A stretch of DNA of 64,000 nt from CAVUNY01 sp963768585. Lineage in GTDB: Bacteria; Chloroflexota; Anaerolineae; Anaerolineales; Anaerolineaceae. The notes under the pieces are model-generated. The model worked only from the letters and a program-made list of their open reading frames with translations, had not been told where the DNA came from and made no database searches. Numbering within the stretch: the stretch's first letter is position 1; each line of letters opens with the position of its first letter. The DNA lies in contig CAVYIF010000015.1 of the NCBI GenBank assembly GCA_963768585.1, positions 186,001 through 250,000 of the forward strand, written 5' to 3'. The translations under genes and the position numbers were made by a program. This document shows positions 28,158-37,191 of this stretch, in pieces.

Positions 28158-29331
28158 TTATATTTTATGGATTACCCTCATGTAAAAATTACATGCGTCC
28201 AAAATTTGACTTACTTCACAACGCTCATTGCGCATGTGGGCCAGCTTGTATTCGCCAGGCCCAAAACCGATGGTTGGAATACCCATGCTGACCGGCGTCA
28301 CCGCATTTGTGCTGAAATCCCAAAAATCGAATGCGTCCGGTTCCTTGCCAAAATTTTCTCGATAGGCGGCAATACAGGCCTTTGAAAGTTCGTGCCCCAG
28401 GTCGATCTTCCAGGCCAGGTGAAACGGCTCATACTGAATTTCCATACCCGTCCAGCTTTTTCGATGGAGCGTTCCCACCTCCCAGGCAGCATTTTTGCCT
28501 TTTACAAGCAGATCCATTTCCTGCCGGATGTCTTCTTCGGTTTCGCCCGGGATCATCCTTCGATCCAAATATACTTCGCACTCGGAAGGAACGGCATTTA
28601 TCGATGCGCTGAGGCTGGAAATCCGCGACAGAACCAGCGTTCCCCGAAATTCACCTTTTTTCATGAGTTCAAGATTGGTTTTTTCAACCCGTTGGATGAT
28701 TTCAGCCATTTCGTAAATGGCGTTGACACCTTTTTCGGGTGCCGAACTATGAGCAGAAACGCCATACGTTTTTATCGATATTTGGGCTTTGCCTTTATGC
28801 CCAAGCGAAATGATATTGTTGGAAGGTTCGCAAATCACGACATAATCGGGCTCTGAAGTTGCGTTCCTTGAACAAATGTTTTAAGTTTTCCCCATCGCAG
28901 TCTTCTTCAAAGACACTGCAAGAAACATAAATTGTTTTGCCATTCGTGAAACCAAGCTGCCGGGCGAATGCGCCGGCATAAATCGAAGCAGCTGCGCCGG
29001 ATTTCATATCCACCGAGCCCCTGCCGTGCAGCCGTCCATCGACGATATCCCCGTTAAATGGCGGGACCTGCCACTGGTCTTCGTCCTTTACCTCAACCGT
29101 GTCCACATGCGAATCAAACAGGATTGCTTTTTCGCCACGGCCAATCTTGCCAACGACATTGCCCATCGAATCAATCGTGACTTCATCATAACCAAGCGCA
29201 AGCATTTTCTTTTCAATGAATTGGATCACTTCGCCTTCTTGACCGGAAAGGCTTTTGATCCTGACCAGGTTTTGCGCAAATTCAATCAGTTCTTGTTGGT
29301 ATTCCTGGGGCAGCAAATCAGGCGAGTTCAT
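28158..29331 (-). CDS. M20 family metallopeptidase/deacylase (YgeY-like), one frameshift
   Basis: About 390 residues across two frames with one break near 28860. N-terminal part: ILFDSHVDTVE (first zinc His), GRLHGRGSVDMKSG (bridging Asp) and SVFEEDCDGE (general-base Glu pair). The frame then shifts and resumes with VICEPSNNIISLGHKG, the dimerisation-domain entry of the same family, through to a C-terminal His in LAHMRNERCEVSQI. Order and length match the ArgE/DapE-like YgeY group, sometimes linked to selenium or purine catabolism. It is more AT-rich than neighbours. It follows the AlkZ-related gene by 12 bases. Confidence 0.8.
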
Positions 29332-29343
29332 TCTTTTCCTTTT

Positions 29344-30024
29344 TCACCCCAAACCAAGTTTCTTCGCCAGATCCTGGCGATTTACGCCATCCGACATCGC
29401 CAGGCCTTCATCCAGGATCAATTCCCTGGCCCCCGCTGCCAGCCAATCCTGGGCGTCGTCCAGCCAGCCGGGCGGCGCCCAATCCACCACCCGCCGGTAG
29501 CGGTTAACCGGCCAACCGTAAAATTCGCCCTTGGCGCTGATCTTACGGTCGCTGCCATCGATGGTGATGTAATACTCATGCTGCAGCTGCTGGATGGCGG
29601 TATCCACCGCACTGGCGCCCTGCCTGCGGCTGACACCCAGGGTGCGCCGCACCTGGCTGATGTTCAGCGTGCCCTTTTCTTCAAAAAGCTGCCAGAGCTG
29701 CCAGGTTCTCTGGTTGACCGTCCCAGCGGCCCAGCGTTCTGGCATAGCGCGCGTGGGGTGGAAGGCGGCATAGAAAACCGGGTACATGCGCCGGGTGACG
29801 AAACCCTTCTGGCCCCCCAGAATACAGCCATAAGCCAGGCGCTTCTCTTCGGCGGCGCGGTCCTTCCAGCGCCAGGGGTCCGTGTCGAGGCCGGTGTGCC
29901 AGAGACTCTCTGGCGTTTCGGCCCCCAGAGACGGCAGTCCTGGCAACAGGGGTGAAAGGGCCATAAAGCCCAGCGCTTCGACGCGGGCGATGAAATCCTC
30001 ATAAGTGGTCAACATAACGGTCAT
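29344..30024 (-). CDS. AlkZ-related winged-helix protein
   Basis: 226-residue protein of the AlkZ-related group, distant relatives of the winged-helix DNA glycosylase AlkZ. Features: WHTGLDTDPWRWKDRAAEEKRLAYGCILGGQKGFV in the first third, a winged-helix segment with NISQVRRTLGVSRRQGASAVDTAI, and a C-terminal part repeating an LAMSDGVNRQDLAKKLGLG tail. The catalytic QxQ motif of true AlkZ is not seen, so glycosylase activity is doubtful. The start is uncertain (30024 or 30015), with no strong ribosome site. It lies between the cyclase-like gene and the M20 gene on one strand. Confidence 0.6.
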   Translation of the reverse strand: MTVMLTTYEDFIARVEALGFMALSPLLPGLPSLGAETPESLWHTGLDTDPWRWKDRAAEEKRLAYGCILGGQKGFVTRRMYPVFYAAFHPTRAMPERWAAGTVNQRTWQLWQLFEEKGTLNISQVRRTLGVSRRQGASAVDTAIQQLQHEYYITIDGSDRKISAKGEFYGWPVNRYRRVVDWAPPGWLDDAQDWLAAGARELILDEGLAMSDGVNRQDLAKKLGLG

Positions 30025-30085
30025 TTTTGGCTCTCGCATCATTGTAAATCGCGCTGCCTGACGCTCGGGTTCGGCGGCAGCAGGG

Positions 30086-31069
30086 TCAGTCTCGCGCTGA
30101 ATACCAGTCCAACACGCGTAAGGCGCGCAGCGTGTTCCACCGGCTGGGCCGGCCATCGCCATCCTCGAGCACAAAGTGGACCGCGCCGGGATGGGTGTTC
30201 TCAAGAAGCCACGTGCCGTCCGGCTGCTGCCTGGATCGGAGCAAAGCCATCGCTTCATCCACGCGCGGGTCCGGCGGATCCCCAACCGCCCGGAAGTACT
30301 CCAGAGCACGCAGCACGTCGTAGTGCCAGCGGGTCGGAAACGAGAATTGGAGCCAGGCGGGGTCGACGACGGCGCCGGTGCTCTTCCGCCGGAACAGCTT
30401 CCGTTCGAGGAGGTACTCCTCACCCCGGCGGCGCGCCGCGGTGGATTCCGCCGAGCCGCCGGTGGCGCGCTCGTGGAGCAACAGGCCTTCCAGAACTCTA
30501 ATTGTAGTATGAAAGGAAGAGCGAACCGAACCGTTCTCGGCCTCGCAGTTCCACCCGCCGTCCTCGAGCTGCTCACCAAGCAGCCGGTCGACCACCCCAG
30601 CGACATCTTGATCGAAATAGGCACCCAGCGCGACGACCATCCCGTTGATGCACGGCTCGACCTCGCCGCTAAAGAACGGCTGGCCGGCGTGCTCCCAACG
30701 GCAGTACTCTCGAACGAGCGCCACCGCCCGGCGCACCTGGTCACAATGGGGGTCGACTCCGAAGTCATGCAGGGTAACCAGACTGTATGCCGTGGCAGTC
30801 CAGGGCTGGCCCTCGGCCCACTCGCCGTGCCATTTTGCAGGAAACAAGGCGCCTCCTTCCCACTGGCCATCTTCGCCTTGCAGGGCCAGCAGCCGGGCAC
30901 CCCACCCTTCGGTCGCCACGCGGGCGCGCTCCGCCGCGACGGTTTCTGCCGGCGCACCGACCAGATCGCGCAGCACCTGCCAGCGGATGGCCGGGTCAGA
31001 TTCAAGCAGCCACGCTATGACCGGTCTCGTTGACCTTGAGGCTTGCGGTTTGAGTGGGTTGGTCGCCAT
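30086..31069 (-). CDS. Terpenoid-cyclase/prenyltransferase alpha-alpha toroid protein
   Basis: 327-residue protein made of squalene-cyclase-like repeats: LLALQGEDGQWEGG, LLGEQLEDGGWNCE, LLRSRQQPDGTWLLE, each with the QW-type Q..DG.W signature. True squalene-hopene cyclases are about twice as long and have a DxDD acid motif, which is absent, so this is a non-catalytic or different-function toroid. GC content and codon choice are higher-GC than the next gene, hinting at separate origin. GGAG precedes ATG 31069. Confidence 0.75.
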   Translation of the reverse strand: MATNPLKPQASRSTRPVIAWLLESDPAIRWQVLRDLVGAPAETVAAERARVATEGWGARLLALQGEDGQWEGGALFPAKWHGEWAEGQPWTATAYSLVTLHDFGVDPHCDQVRRAVALVREYCRWEHAGQPFFSGEVEPCINGMVVALGAYFDQDVAGVVDRLLGEQLEDGGWNCEAENGSVRSSFHTTIRVLEGLLLHERATGGSAESTAARRRGEEYLLERKLFRRKSTGAVVDPAWLQFSFPTRWHYDVLRALEYFRAVGDPPDPRVDEAMALLRSRQQPDGTWLLENTHPGAVHFVLEDGDGRPSRWNTLRALRVLDWYSARD

Positions 31070-31262
31070 CGGCTGGTTCTCCTTACTTTTTTACATCTAA
31101 TAATGTCCTGGATTTCATCTGTCATTTCTTTCCGTGGGGCATATCCATTAAGCTATCCAACGTACAGATGAGCGGCGGTATCCTCACCGTCCGCTCGATT
31201 TGCTTGTTAGGCCATCCCCCGTATCTCTTTTCTGAAATTATGTTAACCCTTGAGAGCCAGGC

Positions 31263-31694
31263 TTACTTATTCCTGGCTGCCCGTTGAGCGATCACTGCGG
31301 CGTTGGCCGCCACCGCGGCGCGGATGAGCTGCTTGAAGGCAGCTTCGTCGATCTGCTCCCCTTCGTGGAGGTCGATCGCACGCCGCGTGTTCCCACCCAG
31401 GCTGGAATTGAAGAGCTTCTGCGGGTCTTCGATGGAGGCTCCGCGAAAGAAAGTGAGCTTGACGGCCTGCTTGTAGGTTTCCCCGGTGCAAATGCCGCCG
31501 TCATGCGACCAGACGGGTGTTCCGGGAGATGACGGCTTCTCCCATTTCCACTCCTCCTGGATGTCGGGGTCGGCATCGTGGATGAGCTGGCGGACATGAG
31601 CCAGGGTCTCACCTCTCCAATCCCCCAGTTCCTAAATCCGCCTGGTGATTTTCTCTGAAGCGGCCTCGTCGTCTGGTTGACTTGTCGGGTTCAT
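31263..31694 (-). pseudogene. DUF1801 protein interrupted by TAG
   Basis: 143-codon frame from ATG 31694 to TAA 31263, broken by TAG at 31632-31634. Sequence on both sides is typical DUF1801 (YdhG-like): before the stop ASEKITRRI, after it ELGDWRGETLAHVRQLIHDA, then EEWKWEKP, TPVWSHDGGICTGETYKQAV, VKLTFFRGASIEDP and NTRRAIDLHEGEQI. No alternative start follows the stop near enough to rescue the domain. Looks like a nonsense mutation. Confidence 0.75.
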
Positions 31695-32087
31695 GTTCTC
31701 TCCGATCATCCGTGATTATTTTTCTATTATATCCTGCTCAATGGTTCGTATTCTTCGGGATCCAGGTATGTTTTGCCGAATCCCGCACAAGCGAATTTGT
31801 AAAAACAAACTCGAAGTAGAATTTGTCCGAATTAGCGATTTCCATATGCCTTCTGCCAATCTGCGGCGATGAGCTTCTGCATCTTGAGTATGGCGCCTGT
31901 CGACCGTTTGAAATTTCAGGGTCACCCACCAACAAGCCCAACAGCCGGCGTTACCCTGAAGGACCCTTCGGGAAGGGCGGCTGTTGGGCAGGCGTGGACT
32001 CACCCACGAAACGGACAAAGACCCAATCCCATGCTAAAGCCAATTGAAAGGTGTGAACCCAGCCGTACAGTGCACGCTGTGTTAAAG
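31695..32087. other. 393-base gap without recognisable gene
   Basis: Short overlapping frames exist on both strands, but none shows a ribosome site, composition bias or known motif. A GC-rich inverted tract (GGACCCTTCGGGAAGGG-like) is near 31960-31980. I see nothing functional. Confidence 0.4.
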
Positions 32088-32720
32088 CTATCGATATTTA
32101 CTATAAAACACATTAGATTTGGATTGGCCGGGTTGCCAATCGCTCAACGGCGTGAGCTGGATCTGCTTCGTAAGGGCATGGACCGTCGGCAGGTCGCCGT
32201 CGTTTTCCACGAGTACCCTTCCGACGAGCAATACAGAGTTGTTCGGCGAGGATATCTGCTTCATGCCGCCCGGCGCCTGTCCTTTCCAACCTGGCCGCGT
32301 AATGAGATAGTCGCCCGCCTGAGTACCCGTGATGCGTTTGCCGACATAGGCGAAATTGGTGTTTTTCAACGGATTTGTGAACTGCACGCTGTAGTAGCGA
32401 TCGTCCATGTCGGGTACGTGCAAAACAAGCGGCCCTTGACTGAGATCCAACCAGCCGACCATAAGAAGCGTGTCGTGATTCACGCCAGTAGTCGCCACTT
32501 TTGGGGCCGAGGCGGGGACGTGGAGAGGATCTGCAAAAAGCGCCTGGGGCTCCGTGTAGAGCGTATTGACCGGGATGGGGCCGTCGCCGAACCCTTTAAC
32601 CAGGAGCGCCCTCTTGTACACGGACAGCAACAAGCTCGGCCAAAAGTAGATGAAAAGGAACCACACCGGGATCGCGACCAAACCGAAGATAAGCAAATGC
32701 TCGTAATTCATCTGCATCAT
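32088..32720 (-). CDS. DUF1254 domain protein with N-terminal membrane anchor
   Basis: 210-residue protein. One transmembrane segment (about 8-34) is followed by a DUF1254 domain: FADPLHVPASAP, LLMVGWLDLSQGPLVLHVPD, DRYYSVQFTNPLKNTNFAYV and GTQAGDYLITRPGW. DUF1254 and DUF1214 are normally joined in one protein; here they are separate, adjacent genes that overlap by ATGA (32717-32720). The function of the family is not established. A diverged partial copy is at 33599-33830. Confidence 0.8.
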   Translation of the reverse strand: MMQMNYEHLLIFGLVAIPVWFLFIYFWPSLLLSVYKRALLVKGFGDGPIPVNTLYTEPQALFADPLHVPASAPKVATTGVNHDTLLMVGWLDLSQGPLVLHVPDMDDRYYSVQFTNPLKNTNFAYVGKRITGTQAGDYLITRPGWKGQAPGGMKQISSPNNSVLLVGRVLVENDGDLPTVHALTKQIQLTPLSDWQPGQSKSNVFYSKYR

Positions 32721-33388
32721 TTCACCTCCAAGACTGGCGGCACCTGGTACTTGCCGTCCAGAATGGCTTGACCGGGTATGTACACGCGCAGCCAGAGGAT
32801 GAACTTACCCGAAGGCGCGGGCAGCCAGTTGGACTCGTGCCCCGCCGGAGCCGCGTTCTGAATGGTAATGTCGACCGAACCGTCGGGGTTTTGGACGAGG
32901 CCGGAGCGATCGCTGACGCTGTAGCGGTTGAGCGGATTCGCCACATAATGATTTCCCGCATCACCCATCGTAATCGACCAGAATGCATTGTTCGGCGGAA
33001 GTCCTCCCGGCGGAAAGTGCATCACGTAATCGTGAACTCCGGACAGCGCACGACCCGTGCCATCTGTGTTCGTCTGCCAATACATCGCCTCCTGCGGCAC
33101 GTTCACCGGGCCGGGAAATAACTGGGCGTGCGCGGCTCGCAGGAACATGCCGTTGCCGGGATCGCCTAATCCGAACATGGTGATCCATCCGTTCACTTTC
33201 ACAGTCTTTATTCTCGCGTAAATCTGGGCCGTGACGAACGCCAGCCCGAAACCGATGAGGACACCTTGGATTACATCGCTCTGCACGGTTCTCGAACTCA
33301 AATCGATAAAGAAGAATAAACGAACGAGGAAATAGACGCATATCACAGCGACGAGGGTCGCCAGGTATGTTGTGATTGTTCTGTTCAT
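32717..33388 (-). CDS. DUF1214 domain protein with membrane anchor
   Basis: 223-residue protein with two hydrophobic segments (about 8-27 and 40-60), then a DUF1214 domain: ALSGVHDYVMHFPPG, NAFWSITMGDAGNHYVANPL, NRYSVSDRSGLVQNPDGS and HESNWLPAPSGKFILWLRVY. The ATG at 33388 is preferred because AAGGAA lies about ten bases before it. Translationally coupled to the DUF1254 gene, so the two chains probably form one complex. Confidence 0.82.
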   Translation of the reverse strand: MNRTITTYLATLVAVICVYFLVRLFFFIDLSSRTVQSDVIQGVLIGFGLAFVTAQIYARIKTVKVNGWITMFGLGDPGNGMFLRAAHAQLFPGPVNVPQEAMYWQTNTDGTGRALSGVHDYVMHFPPGGLPPNNAFWSITMGDAGNHYVANPLNRYSVSDRSGLVQNPDGSVDITIQNAAPAGHESNWLPAPSGKFILWLRVYIPGQAILDGKYQVPPVLEVK

Positions 33389-33598
33389 AATATTTCTATT
33401 CCTTATACGCCAGCACGCCGCCGAAGATGATTCCCTGGACGGTAAGAGCGCCATTGAGCATTGCGAGGATATTTGCCCTGCTCTTATTATATGTCTTCAT
33501 CGGGATAATGCCGGGCGTCGAACAAAAGAACTATCTGTGGTAACCGGATTTAGATGACGATACGGCTAACTTTCGTCGTTGGTTCAAGTCTGTTTGGG

Positions 33599-33880
33599 TC
33601 ACTTTGGGATTGAACCGCTGAGTGGCGTGAGCTGTATCTGCTTCGAAAGTTCATAGGCCATCGCTACGTCGCTGTCGCTTTCCACGAGCACCCGTCCGAT
33701 CACAAGCACCGAGTTTTTCGGCGTGGACTGCCGCTTTGCGGCGTGCGTCACCCCCTGCGGGGGCGCACCCTGCCAGTCAGGCCCAGTGACGAGGTAATCG
33801 CCCGCCTGCGTGCCGACGTAGGTGAAGTCAGTGCCGCCCCTTCGGAAATAGCCGGGGTGATCCCCGTCCAGTGAAACCAA
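33599..33880 (-). pseudogene. Truncated DUF1254 copy fused to kdgK debris
   Basis: The frame holds only the C-terminal half of a DUF1254 domain (FTYVGTQAGDYLVTGPDW, PKNSVLVIGRVLVESDS, LSKQIQLTPLSG), clearly a relative of the intact gene at 32088-32720. Its upstream codons are not DUF1254 at all but out-of-frame sequence from a kdgK-like fragment (33833-33908). No start codon context or anchor. A recombination remnant. Confidence 0.75.
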
Positions 33881-33908
33881 TCCGCGCCTTCAAAAACCGC
33901 CTTCCAGT
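33833..33908. repeat. Diverged 76-base copy of an internal kdgK segment
   Basis: Aligns without gaps to 27187-27262 with 7 differences by eye, in the same orientation. The source codes for the KdgK segment around DWFHWTGITPAISEGAA. The copy has lost its own gene context. Confidence 0.85.
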
Positions 33909-33981
33909 AAAAAACCTAAATTTTTGATCGACCATCTAATTATGGAATTTTTTCAGTTTTCAAGCCCTTTTTTAAATCTTG

Positions 33982-34010
33982 TTGATTCGGATCAAAATAG
34001 TCGCTATAAT
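33982..34010 (+). promoter_or_regulatory. Promoter for the lipoprotein gene
   Basis: TTGATT (33982-33987), 17-base spacer, TATAAT (34005-34010). The transcript would carry a leader of about 170 bases before the lipoprotein ATG, with a CTCATCCA/TGGATGAG hairpin at 34136-34156. Confidence 0.7.
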
Positions 34011-34087
34011 AGGGCGTGTAGCACCAAAGTTAATTCTTTTTAGCATCAATGGCGGGAAGGTGGGGGTGACCAGAACCTGCTAACATC

Positions 34088-34192
34088 ATGGCCAACACAG
34101 CAGCCGCTGAGCGTTTTGAGCAGTTGTTAATTATGCTCATCCAATGGGTGGATGAGGTTCATCCTTTTAAACACAAGGAGAGAAACAAATGA
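34088..34192 (+). CDS. Possible 34-residue leader peptide
   Basis: ATG at 34088 opens a 34-codon frame (MANTAAAERFEQLLIMLIQW, then VDEVHPFKHKERNK) whose TGA overlaps the lipoprotein ATG as ATGA at 34189-34192. It lies within the leader downstream of the promoter. The ribosome site is weak. The overlap suggests translational coupling, but it may be chance. Confidence 0.3.
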   Translation: MANTAAAERFEQLLIMLIQWVDEVHPFKHKERNK

Positions 34193-34806
34193 ACGGTCAG
34201 CGTATCAAATCGGTTGTACTTGCTATCGTATTGTGGGTGGCATTGTCCATTCTGGCCAGTGCCTGCGGTCCCGCCGCACCCCCGGCCCCGACGGCGACTC
34301 CGAGCCCGGTGGACCTGGTCAAAGCCTATGAAGACGCCTTCAACCGTCACGACATGGAGGGGGTAATGGGGTTGTTGAGTGAAAATATTAAATTTCACAT
34401 GAGTTCGTATTATAGTTCCAACCGAGATACTATGCAGAGCTTATTAAAGGAAGTTTATTTTGGCTTTAACAGTGAGATCCGCCACATAGATTGCACCACC
34501 TCGGAATATTCTGTAACCTGCAAATCTGTATTCAACGCTGACTGGGTTAAAGCTGCTGAAGTGAATGAACAGCATTTCGGCAAAGCTGTATTTACCTTTC
34601 ATGAAAACAAAATCGGTGGTATTGAATATGGACTTGAAAATGCAGATGAGAGAGCAAAATTTGATAATTTCTTCATCAGTTTCTTTGAATGGTTTGAAAA
34701 AAAATATCCTGACGAATACGAGAAATATGCCAATGACCATTTATTGCCCGGTTTCGGACAGACCGTAAACATGCGGATCCAGGAATACGCCGCATCTCTA
34801 AAATAA
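34189..34806 (+). CDS. Lipoprotein with NTF2/SnoaL-like domain
   Basis: 205-residue protein with a type II signal peptide; the lipobox LASAC puts the lipidated Cys near residue 25, followed by a Pro/Ala/Thr-rich linker (GPAAPPAPTATPSPV). The mature domain begins DLVKAYEDAFNRHDMEGVMGLLSENIKF, the classic opening helix of NTF2-like proteins. Enzymatic role unknown. AAGGAGAG precedes the start. Lower GC than neighbours. Confidence 0.75.
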   Translation: MNGQRIKSVVLAIVLWVALSILASACGPAAPPAPTATPSPVDLVKAYEDAFNRHDMEGVMGLLSENIKFHMSSYYSSNRDTMQSLLKEVYFGFNSEIRHIDCTTSEYSVTCKSVFNADWVKAAEVNEQHFGKAVFTFHENKIGGIEYGLENADERAKFDNFFISFFEWFEKKYPDEYEKYANDHLLPGFGQTVNMRIQEYAASLK

Positions 34807-34810
34807 AGTC

Positions 34811-35293
34811 CTAATAATTGGTGCGGTTGAATTTAAAACACACCCGCGACAGTTTTCTCGCGCAAAACTGGTCCGGTTGCACGCGCATCCCTGGCAACGC
34901 ATCGGTACTGCACTGCTCAAACCAACAATTTGCCCCCGCGCTGATTTCTGCCGAGATTACTCCCATTGCGTAGGCTTTGCGTAATATCTCATCCATGCCC
35001 CATTCTCTCCATAATGCCAGCATACTTCGCGGATTCCCTCCACCAACATATATCACATCCTGTGCCAACAGATAACCTTCCAGATCTGCTTTTGGCAAAC
35101 GAAACAACGACAAATAAGTTGGCTGACACTTTAAGGTTGAGAAAGCCTTATAGAAATTTAAGACCTATTCATCAGCATCACCACTGGCGGTCGGCAGAAA
35201 GCAAATCGCTGGGCGTTTGGCATTACTCTGGCTAAGCACATAGTGATCCAAAGCCAAATTATCGGGTTCCATCGAGAAACAACCACCACCCAT
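34811..35293 (-). pseudogene. Peptidase E (S51 family) pseudogene
   Basis: Residues typical of S51 dipeptidase E are present: AMGGGCFSMEPDN near the start, AICFLPTASGDAD, then RLPKADLEGYLLAQDVIYVG, GGNPRSMLALWREWG and the nucleophile region SAGANCWFEQ. A TAG at 35165-35167 interrupts it where a Tyr codon (TAC) would fit (DE-stop-VLNFYKAF). The C-terminal half after STDALPG departs from the family and ends early. Two independent lesions mark it as dead. Confidence 0.75.
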
Positions 35294-35445
35294 CGCGATA
35301 ACTTGTCTTTTGACTATCGATATTCCCTTTCGCTAATGAAACCATCTTCCCGTGTAGCCCGCCCAACCACTTATATAGTACGCCAGGTTTACCGATATTC
35401 GCCAGGATGAAATCCACCGCAAAGCGGAGGTAGTGAAACCGGACC

Positions 35446-36293
35446 CTACCGGCTCACCTTCGGAATATAAGTCGAGTACAAGGTTACTTCGATCGCCATG
35501 ATCTGATCGATGGCCGTTTTCCAGCGCCCGGCCATTTTATTTTCGCCGTTGGGGTTGGGATGGACGCCATCAGCCGTATGTAACTTCACCGTAAAATCCG
35601 TATTCATGTCCACCAGCACGATCGGCGAACTGGGCCGGGCCTTGCTGGCCACCAGGGCCGGCAGCAGGGCGTTAAACTCGGTGACCGTAGCCAGGGGAGT
35701 GCCATCTACCCCGTCATTGCTGGCGGGCAGGATCTGGGCCAGCACGATCCTTACAAACGGATTGGCCGCGCGCAGGGTGTCGATCGACCTGGCCGATTGC
35801 CGCGGCACAGTGCTTGCCACCGAGTAGTGGAGGGTCAGCGTCAGGTCAACCGTGCCCAGGTGGACCAGGACGATATCCGGATCGGCGGCTGTAGCCCAAC
35901 TCAGCAGTTTCCCAGGCCAACTGCTGTGCGCCGGCGAGGATGTTATCGACTTTATAACCGGAATGCCCCTCTTCATCCACAGTCGGCCATGTGGTGCAGT
36001 AACTGGGTGGTGGTGGCAAGCAACGGGTCGACCGATATTGCCCAACTGGCCATGCACACTGCCCACATAATCGTAATTGGCGACGCCAGTCAGTTTTTCC
36101 AACTCGCAGCGGTAGCTGGCCAATGAAAATGCTCCGATCCCGAAGTGATCGAATCCCCCAACGGCATGATCTTGATCTTTGTTGTGACCGCTGCCCGGAC
36201 CGGGGGTGAAGAACGTATCCCCAACAATAGAAAGACCGCACCCGACAGCACCAGCACCAACCCCAAACGCACAACCCGCTCCGTGCTTCTCAT
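35446..36293 (-). pseudogene. SGNH/GDSL hydrolase, frameshifted paralogue
   Basis: Tandem relative of the intact gene at 36388-37134. It opens with a signal peptide (RSTERVVRLGLVLVLSGAVF) and KIMPLGDSITSGS (nucleophile Ser), then loses frame near 36130. YVGSVHGQ, GHSGYK and DIVLVHLG then appear in alternating frames, with at least three shifts up to about 35920. The final third is intact (VHPNPNGENKMAGRWK with catalytic D-x-x-H) and ends TYIPKVSR. Probably decayed after duplication. Confidence 0.75.
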
Positions 36294-36387
36294 CTTCGCC
36301 TCTTCCCTGCAAATTTGACTGCCAAATCTTCACCCCAAACACGCCGGGGCCATTCCTGTTTTCCGGCCCGCATCAGGCCGAACATTT

Positions 36388-37134
36388 TTACCCAAACACC
36401 TGTGGAATAAAGGTCCGGAAGCGCGGGCGCATGATCTGGTCGAAGCCTTCCTTCCATCTGGCGGCCATCTTGGCCTCGCCGCTGGGGTTGGGATGGGTGC
36501 CGTCGTGCGTATCGGCATTGACATCGAAACCGGTGTACTGGTCGACCACCACGATCGGCGAAAAGGGATGGGCCTTGCCGGCTGCCAGGGTGGGGATGCG
36601 CGCATTATACAGCGGGATCATGCTCAGGGTGTTGGCGTTGGCCTTGCTGGGGGTGATCTGCGCCAGCAGGATCTTGACCTGCGCGTTGGCCGCGCGCAGG
36701 GTGTCAATCACCTGTCCAAGCTGGTCGATGGCCTCATCCACGTTCGGAGCCGGGTATTCCGGCGGGCTGTACCCAAAATTATTGGTCCCCAGGTGGACCA
36801 GGGCCACATCCGGCGGGTTGGCAGCCGCCCAGGTCTGCAAATTGCCCGGCCAGCTGGCGGGCACGCCGCCCAGAATATGGTAAGTCGCCCAGCCGGAATG
36901 GCCTTCATGGTCCAAATCGACCATGCCGCAGTAGGCGGGCGGGGCGGTCTTTTTGGCGCTCATGACCCCCCACTGCCCGTGCACGCTGCCCACAAAGTTC
37001 ACGTTGTATCCGGCGGCGGTCAGCTGCTGGTGGAGCAGGCAGCGGTAGCTGGCGTGCTGGTCGGTGCCCGCGGTGATCGAATCGCCCAGCGGCATGACCT
37101 TGATCGGGGTGGCTGACGGGCTGGTCTCACTCAT
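36388..37134 (-). CDS. SGNH/GDSL hydrolase
   Basis: 248-residue esterase-type SGNH hydrolase. Block I is KVMPLGDSITAG (Ser near 18), block II contains FVGSVHGQWG, block III is VALVHLGTNNFG (oxyanion Asn), and block V is DGTHPNPSG (Asp, His). Such enzymes deacetylate polysaccharides or hydrolyse esters. No signal peptide is visible, unlike its broken neighbour, yet it ends FRTFIPQVFG like exported proteins here. Downstream of it is ppk1 on the same strand. Confidence 0.85.
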   Translation of the reverse strand: MSETSPSATPIKVMPLGDSITAGTDQHASYRCLLHQQLTAAGYNVNFVGSVHGQWGVMSAKKTAPPAYCGMVDLDHEGHSGWATYHILGGVPASWPGNLQTWAAANPPDVALVHLGTNNFGYSPPEYPAPNVDEAIDQLGQVIDTLRAANAQVKILLAQITPSKANANTLSMIPLYNARIPTLAAGKAHPFSPIVVVDQYTGFDVNADTHDGTHPNPSGEAKMAARWKEGFDQIMRPRFRTFIPQVFG

Positions 37135-37191
37135 CGCAAGACCTCCCGGCGCCTGAAGATAACCCCTTGTTAAACCGCTGTATCATTGCGT

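Noticed and set aside
31716..32018. Short minus-strand frame in the gap after the DUF1801 pseudogene
   Set aside because: No start context, motif or composition signal.
31869..32771. 300-codon frame on the plus strand opposite the DUF1254 gene
   Set aside because: The opposite strand carries clear DUF1254 motifs and an overlapping partner gene; this frame has no ribosome site or known motif.
18633..35167. Amber (TAG) reassignment in this organism
   Set aside because: TAG ends several intact genes at the expected length; kept only as a low-interest finding.
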